Source of the DNA: Alphaproteobacteria bacterium
Lineage (GTDB): Bacteria > Pseudomonadota > Alphaproteobacteria > Caulobacterales > Parvularculaceae
Assembly: GCA_016125455.1 (NCBI GenBank)
Contig: WGLS01000030.1
Span: 54,175-118,174 of the forward strand
Reading direction: 5' to 3'
DNA: 64,000 bases
Under the pieces are notes generated by a model that searched no databases, had not been told where the DNA came from, and saw nothing but the letters and a program-made list of their open reading frames with translations. Shown here piece by piece: positions 56,919 to 64,000 of the stretch. The translations under genes were made by a program, and so were the position numbers. How positions within the stretch are numbered: position 1 is the stretch's first letter; every line of letters begins with the position of its first letter.

Positions 56919-58793
56919 TCATCGACCGCCGCCATGGCTTCCGCGGCCCTCCCGCCGTCGCGCGCGCCGTATCAGGGCCAGCATCAGCAGGAGGACTATC
57001 GCGCCTGCTGCCGCGAGCAATGCCTTCGGCCCGTATGTCTTGCCCATCCGATCAAATGTGTTACGGGCAAGCTCGGCTTCGGAATCATAACCTGCCGGCA
57101 CTTCGAGCACGCCGACCCGGCGGCTGTACTGATCGTACTCGGACAACATGTCGTCGAAGACCGCCGGGCTGGCCGCGCTGAGGTCCGCCGTCTCGCCGGG
57201 GTCTGAGACGATATCGTACAGCCGCCAGCGGCCGTCGCCGTGGGGCCTCTGGTTGCGAGTGATTTTCCAGCGACCCTTGAGGATCGCGGCATTGCCGGAC
57301 ACCTCGATTCCCAGGGCCTCTTCCGGGCCATATACGGCGTCGGCCGCGCCGGCGAGCAGCGGCGCAAGACTGCGGCCGGTGAAGGCGTCGGCGGGCGCTG
57401 GCGCGCCAATCAGGTCAAGGATCGTCGGCGCAATATCGCTAACAATCGTCCGTGCCGTGATCGTACGGCCTCCGCCGACGCCCGGACCGGCGATGATCAG
57501 CGGCGCGCGCACGCCGCCTTCGGAGCCGAGGAACTTGAACATGTCATGGGGCGACGCCGCGGCCATCGCCCATTCCGGTCCGATAAAGCCCCAGCTGCCC
57601 GGTTCGCCGACGCCTTCCAAGTTCGTGTGATAGCCATTAAGGGCCATCCAGACCGCGAGGCGCGGGTCGTCGTCCCCGCGGGAGGGTTCCGGGCCATTGT
57701 CCGAGGTTACGACGAAGATCGTGTCGTCAAACTCGCCTTCCGCCTTCAGACGGGCGATGAACCGTCCGATTTCGCGGTCCATGGCTTCGAGCATGGCCGC
57801 GTTCACCTGCATGCGGGCGGCGTAGGCTCGCCGGTCACGGTCGGACAGATCCTCCCACCGGCGCATCGAGGCTGGCATGTCGGCGAGCGCGGCGCCGGGC
57901 GGGACGAAGCCAAGCTCCTTCGCGCGGCCCCACCGCGCTTCCCGCACCGCGTCCCACCCCCCGTCATAGACGCCGTCGTAGCTGGCCGTCAGATTGGGCG
58001 GCGCCTGTACGGGGATATGGATCGCCTGGAACGCAAGATAAGCGAAGAAGGGCGCGCGCGCTTGCCGGCTTGCGGCGGTGGTCGCCAGATAGTCGATCAT
58101 CCGGTCAATGATGAACGTCGATGAATAGACGCCGCCCGGCCGGTCCGCCGGCGCGCCGTCTTCATACCAGGGCGCTTCGGCGTAAAACGGCATGTACGAT
58201 TTATCCGCCCAGTTGTCAGCGCCAGATGCGTCGAGCGCGAAAGACCGGTCAAATCCGTGGCTGTCCGGCAGATCGCCCGGTCCATCGCCAAGGTGCCACT
58301 TGCCGGTCATCAGTGTACGGTAGCCGAGAGCCCTCAGCCGGTCGCCGAGCGTCAGGACGCCCGGTTCAAGGCGCATTGAGTATCCGGGCTGGCCGACATG
58401 CTCCTCGGGCAATACCTCCGGAATCGTCGCCACGCCGGTGAGATGGTTGTCGAGGCCGGTGAGCAGCATCGCGCGCGAGGGCGAGCACAGCGGCGACGTG
58501 TAATGCCCGGTGAACATCGCGCCACTGGCGGCGAGCGAATCGATATTCGGCGTGCGCGCCTCCCCGCCATAGATGCCGAAATCCATGAACGCCGCGTCGT
58601 CGACCAGAATGACGACGACGTTCGGGCGCGGATCGCCCGCTTCGGCCGCTAGTGCGGCGGAGGCAAGGACGCCGGCCGCGGCAAAGCCCGCCGCCATCGC
58701 TAACGCCATGACGAAGGATTGCCCGGCGCGCGGGCCGGATCGCGTGTTCGGAACAGTTCGGAAGGGGGGCGGTTCGCCCGGCAGTTTCGCCAT
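56919..58793 (-). CDS. Exported sulfatase with C-terminal membrane anchor
   Basis: The 624-residue sulfatase has a long N-terminal signal ending near SAALAAEAG and a C-terminal transmembrane helix (ALLAAAGAIVLLLMLALI, about residues 587-604) followed by an Arg-rich tail. It would therefore stay tethered with its catalytic domain outside the cytoplasm. Metal motif PNVVVILVDDAAFMDFG, signature CSPSRAMLLTG (Cys103), TGKWHLG and VTSDNGPEPS are present. It is 236 bp upstream of the other sulfatase. Its divergence from that gene suggests a different sulfated substrate. Confidence 0.92.
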   Translation of the reverse strand: MAKLPGEPPPFRTVPNTRSGPRAGQSFVMALAMAAGFAAAGVLASAALAAEAGDPRPNVVVILVDDAAFMDFGIYGGEARTPNIDSLAASGAMFTGHYTSPLCSPSRAMLLTGLDNHLTGVATIPEVLPEEHVGQPGYSMRLEPGVLTLGDRLRALGYRTLMTGKWHLGDGPGDLPDSHGFDRSFALDASGADNWADKSYMPFYAEAPWYEDGAPADRPGGVYSSTFIIDRMIDYLATTAASRQARAPFFAYLAFQAIHIPVQAPPNLTASYDGVYDGGWDAVREARWGRAKELGFVPPGAALADMPASMRRWEDLSDRDRRAYAARMQVNAAMLEAMDREIGRFIARLKAEGEFDDTIFVVTSDNGPEPSRGDDDPRLAVWMALNGYHTNLEGVGEPGSWGFIGPEWAMAAASPHDMFKFLGSEGGVRAPLIIAGPGVGGGRTITARTIVSDIAPTILDLIGAPAPADAFTGRSLAPLLAGAADAVYGPEEALGIEVSGNAAILKGRWKITRNQRPHGDGRWRLYDIVSDPGETADLSAASPAVFDDMLSEYDQYSRRVGVLEVPAGYDSEAELARNTFDRMGKTYGPKALLAAAGAIVLLLMLALIRRARRREGRGSHGGGR

Positions 58794-58929
58794 ATCACCG
58801 TTCCCCGTCCTGCGTGCGCAACCGCGAAATTGGCACGTTTCGTGTCAATTTATTCGTTGCCGACCCGAAGGGTCAATCGGCCTCGCATCGGGTCGGCGGC
58901 CCCGCGTTTTGCGGCTGAAAGCTGATTTC

Positions 58930-58960
58930 GATAATCCCGATACACAAAATCAAAATTATC
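58930..58960. promoter_or_regulatory. AT-rich inverted repeat upstream of katG
   Basis: GATAAT and ATTATC form a 6-bp inverted repeat with a 19-base spacer, 75 bp before katG. Peroxide regulators such as OxyR or Fur/PerR bind AT-rich symmetric sites, but the match to either consensus is partial. Confidence 0.3.
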
Positions 58961-58989
58961 TGTTTTTCCGATTTTCTGCAGCGGGCTAG

Positions 58990-61194
<2,205 letters not shown>

Positions 61195-61482
61195 ACCGGA
61201 CGCCTGACCTCGAGGTGCGATCCGGGCGGCGCTCATGGTTAACGCGCCGCCTGCGCACGCCTGCCCTGCCTGCCGACCCGGCAGGGGAGGGCGGTGCAGG
61301 CGGCCAAGTCCGACGCCGCGCGATGCGTCAATTCCCTGGCCGCCGTCGACGGCGTCTGGATGCGCTGCCGCAATGCGTTTCTGCGTTAATCCTGACGCCG
61401 AGGATATCGTTTCGCCGCTTGGGGGAGGCCGCTGGCGCGTTCGCGCGCTCGGCGGTAATGTGTCCCTTGGGGGGGATGCAAC
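61195..61482. other. Gap between katG and the secretion transporter
   Basis: A hairpin with a perfect 6-bp stem (CCTGCC, 61269-61274; GGCAGG, 61280-61285; 5-base loop) follows katG and may help termination. Short open frames here overlap each other and the next gene's start; none has a recognisable domain or ribosome-binding site. No TpsA-type cargo gene is present. Confidence 0.5.
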
Positions 61483-63257
61483 TTGGATTGGCCGCAACGC
61501 GCTCAGCGTAACATACGCAGTCGGACGAAAGCGATCGCGCTGGCGTTAGCATCGGCGTGCGCGCAGGTTCTTGTGTGCATCGCGGCAATTTTGGCGACGG
61601 CGTTCGCGCAGCCGCCGTCGGGCGTCACTCGAAGCGCCATCAGGGACGGGCTGCCCGCCCGGTCCGCCATCGAGGATCAAATCACGGACGATCGTGCGAA
61701 CGCCGATGGCGGCAAGCTTCCTCGGCTTTCCTATCTTGGCTGGGCGCCCGGCGAGATGGAATTCGCCGCCGCTGTCGAGGTGGAGGAGGTCATCTTCGCC
61801 GGTCTCGGCGGCTTCCCGCCGCTCCAGGACATCCTTGCATCGCTTGATCTTTCCGCCTCGGCGTATCTCAACAGCCCCGCCTCCATCAGCAGCCTTCTGG
61901 CCTTTGCCGATCAGGCGGCGCAACTCGCCGGCGACGCCACCGGCGCCCTTGTCGTCGCGTCGATCAGCGAAGCGCCGCTCAGCGCCGGGATTGTTCTTGT
62001 CACGCTCGAGCAACCGTCCGGCGCGGATATTTCGGTTACCGGCGAGACAGGACGCCTTGGCCCGCCGCTCAGGTTGATGATCGAACGATTGCGCGCCGCT
62101 GACCAAATCGACAAGGCGACTCTCAATCGGTTCCTGCGCCTCGCAAACGATCTGCCGGGCGGCGTCGTCACGATGAAGATCGCGCCCTCGGCGGGCGACG
62201 ACGGCGGCGCGCGCATTGTCATTGATGTGCAGCGCGATCCGTTCGAGTTCGCCGTCAGGCTCGACAACCGGGCCCCGCGCGCCATTGGCCGGAAAATTCT
62301 CTATGCGAAGGTTGTCGCCAACGGGCTCGCCACGGGCGCCGACAGTCTTGAGCTGGAGTTTCTCCAGAACATCGGCATTGGCGATGCGACAATCATGAGC
62401 GCAGAGTACGCGGTTTACATCGGCGGACGGGGCGCATCCGCAAAAGTATCCGGGTTCATGAGCGAAATAGAGCCCGCGCTTTCGGCGCCAGGCGCCGGCG
62501 CTTTCGCCATTCGCAATGAGAACTTTGCGCTTGAGGCCTCCTACCCGGTGTTGGTCGGTTCGGAAACGGCGGCATATCTGACGGTCGGCGCCGGCTTGCT
62601 CCGCGAGACTGCTTCCCTCGGCGGCGCAATGTTGAGCGACGATCGCAGGCGCACCACGTCGCTGGGGCTGAAGGTCGCGGCGACGGATTTCCTCGCCGGG
62701 AAGAACGAGATTGAAATGACTCTCGTCCGCGGCTGGGGCGGCCTCGGGGCGACGTCCCGCGGCGGCCTCCTGGCAAGCCGCGAGGGCGAGGGGGCCAGCT
62801 TTTTCCTGGCTTCACTCGACGCCGAGCGCGTTCAGAAACTAACCGCCGACTTCAGCCTCGCGACGCATCTCTTTCTTCAGACAGCTGATCAATCGCTGTT
62901 CTTCGCAGACCTGTGCTCCTATGGCGGTCGCGACTTTGGCCGGGCGTTCGACATAAATACGATCTTTGGCGATCGCTGCGCGCTGGCGTCGGCGGAACTG
63001 AGGTATGCGCCGCAGGCTCTGAATTTTGGCAAGGCGTCGATTGTTCCCTACGTCTTCTCCGACGGCGGCTTCGTCGGCCAGATCGGCATTAATCAGGCGG
63101 ATCAGGCGAAAACGGCGGCCCTGTGGTCGGTGCGCGCGTCAGGCTCCCGGGGAAAGTGTCAGGCATGGTCGAATACGACGAGCCGCTGCAGGGGCGGTCC
63201 ATCTACGGCGCGCCGCGATCGCGTCGTCTGTTCTTCTCGGTGCGCGCCGATTTCTAG
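61483..63257 (+). pseudogene. TpsB/ShlB-type two-partner secretion transporter, frameshifted near the 3' end
   Basis: The product should be an outer-membrane 16-stranded barrel that exports a large TpsA protein. It has a TTG start after GGGGGGA, a signal-like N-terminus, a POTRA-like region (SYLGWAPGE onward) and a ShlB barrel with GGRDFGRAFDIN and LASAELRYAP. At 63121-63130 the reading frame must shift: in the next frame the sequence continues VGARVRLPGKVSG and ends FFSVRADF-stop at 63257, a textbook barrel C-terminus. Without the shift, translation runs antisense across tRNA-Phe. This looks like a 4-base loss, possibly one copy of TCGG. A sequencing error is possible. Confidence 0.8.
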
Positions 63258-63322
63258 GCGGCGGCAATTGCTTCCAAATCGGTGCGGTCAGCAGCGCAAT
63301 CTTGCGCAAGATGAGGGCAATG

Positions 63323-63397
63323 TGGTGCCCGGGGGCGGATTTGAACCACCGACACGCGGATTTTCAATCCGCTGCTCTACCCCTGAGCTACCCGGGC
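63323..63397 (-). tRNA. tRNA-Phe (GAA)
   Basis: A 75-base cloverleaf with encoded CCA. The acceptor stem GCCCGGG pairs with CCCGGGC, the D stem is GCTC/GAGC, the anticodon stem is GCGGA/TCCGC with loop TTGAAAA (anticodon GAA), and the T arm contains GGTTCAAAT. Its antisense strand creates a misleading open frame that continues the upstream transporter gene. Confidence 0.97.
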
Positions 63398-63429
63398 AAT
63401 TTGGGGTACGCTTATCAAAGCGAGAGGGC

Positions 63430-63458
63430 TGTATAGTTGGACAGATCGCCCGTGTCCA
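63430..63458 (-). promoter_or_regulatory. Sigma-70-like promoter for tRNA-Phe
   Basis: Read on the minus strand, TGGACA (63458-63453) and TATACA (63435-63430) are separated by 17 bases. The -10 ends 32 bases before the tRNA. The -35 matches TTGACA at 5 of 6 positions. Confidence 0.5.
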
Positions 63459-63534
63459 TTCCAAAATCAGCGCTTTTTTCAGATTTTTCGAGTGGTCTGT
63501 TGTTCCTTGCCAGCAAGCCTGAATTGATCCGACC

Positions 63535-64000
63535 TCAGTCTATCTGTGCCCACGGATTTTCACAGACATCGGCAATGTGATTTGCTTCTGCAATCACTTT
63601 CTCACTGACCCGGTAAGAGATCATTGCTGTACCCGCAAGCGCTGTGGAAGAGAAAGGGTCTTCAGGCCAGCGGGCTCCGGAAATACTTCCCGGGGCGAGG
63701 TTGGCAAGATAGACGCCGAAGTCATCCTCACGCCCATCCCTGAAAAGTGGGAGCCAGATCATGATGACGGCGTCAGGCCAGCGGCGAAGGGCTTTAGGTG
63801 TCCATTCGATCAGCGCTTCGAGATCGTCCTGGGTTTCATAGCTCGGGTCGATCAGAACGACCATTCTTTCCCGGCTCCGCGGGGCCAGTGTCAGGGCGCC
63901 GCGATACCCGTCTGACTTTCTGATCTGGATACGAGGATCGTCCTTGAAATTCGATTCAAGATGCGTGAGTTCCTGAGGATGCAGTTCGAAGAAGACGAAC
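63535..64000 (-). CDS. rlmJ: 23S rRNA (adenine2030-N6)-methyltransferase, C-terminal part
   Basis: The visible 155 codons, read in from the window edge, match the C-terminal half of RlmJ, which methylates A2030 of 23S rRNA. FFELHPQEL leads to DGYRGALTLAPRSRERMVVLIDPSYE, where the DPxY-like catalytic motif (DPSY, about base 63850) identifies an N6-adenine methyltransferase. YETQDDLEALIEW and RRWPDAVIMIWLPLF follow the family. The N-terminus lies beyond base 64000. It lies upstream of tRNA-Phe on the same strand (137-bp gap). Confidence 0.85.
   Translation of the reverse strand, partial: FVFFELHPQELTHLESNFKDDPRIQIRKSDGYRGALTLAPRSRERMVVLIDPSYETQDDLEALIEWTPKALRRWPDAVIMIWLPLFRDGREDDFGVYLANLAPGSISGARWPEDPFSSTALAGTAMISYRVSEKVIAEANHIADVCENPWAQID

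Noticed and set aside
61235..61549. Short open frame before the secretion transporter with a GGNVSLGGDATW segment
   Set aside because: It vaguely resembles adhesin-like repeats but is only about 100 codons, overlaps the transporter start and has no signal peptide or ribosome-binding site.
63258..63522. Continuation of the transporter reading frame through tRNA-Phe
   Set aside because: It encodes a basic, low-quality tail and the antisense of tRNA-Phe (GGGFEPPTRGFSIRCS). The true barrel end is in the next frame at 63257.

Overview
The window is about 64 kb of uniformly G+C-rich, densely coding bacterial DNA. Its codon use, core genes (ligA, prmA, uvrD-type helicase, rlmJ) and many lipoprotein, Tat and cytochrome c exports fit an aerobic alphaproteobacterium, perhaps a marine Parvularcula- or Caulobacter-like organism. 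That assignment is inference from gene content, not a phylogeny. No transposase, integrase, phage gene, rRNA or CRISPR array was seen.

Layout. 1-10.6 kb is mostly housekeeping: the 3' end of ligA, an M24 aminopeptidase P, prmA and a UvrD-type helicase in an ATGA-overlapping pair, a DUF1508 protein, a secreted hypothetical protein, an M28 peptidase, a SIMPL-domain protein and a tRNA with a CAU anticodon. 10.9-17.9 kb holds an exported sulfatase divergent from two exported amidohydrolases, one fused to a TolB-like propeller. 17.9-30.8 kb is a dense set of exported redox genes: a haem-PQQ dehydrogenase operon with a lipoprotein cytochrome and two paralogous membrane proteins; a divergent operon of two paralogous secreted proteins plus a DUF6152 protein; a mosaic lipoprotein (thioredoxin fold, cytochrome c, copper monooxygenase, EF hands); and an isoquinoline 1-oxidoreductase-like IorA-IorB-dihaem cytochrome operon. 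A TetR regulator, a YghU-type GST and a lipoprotein follow.

33.8-45.9 kb is a molybdenum island: modABC, a second IorA-IorB-dihaem cytochrome operon, moeA-moaC-moaB-moaE-moaD-moaA, an XdhC-MocA fusion, and a ModE-like regulator without molybdate-binding domains. It can import molybdate, build Moco, probably convert it to the CMP form, and supply both IorAB enzymes. 46.3-52.2 kb is a complete RND efflux operon. 52.3-58.8 kb has an MBL hydrolase, a TetR regulator and a predicted lipid-anchored formylglycine-generating enzyme in tight succession, then two sulfatases; with the sulfatase at 11-12.6 kb this gives three FGly-type sulfatases and a maturase. The window closes with katG, a frameshifted two-partner-secretion transporter, tRNA-Phe and the 3' part of rlmJ.

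The best candidates for undescribed biology are the 17.9-30.7 kb periplasmic oxidative cluster with its mosaic copper enzyme, and the predicted extracytoplasmic FGE-sulfatase set. Both are hypotheses from gene content and visible motifs.
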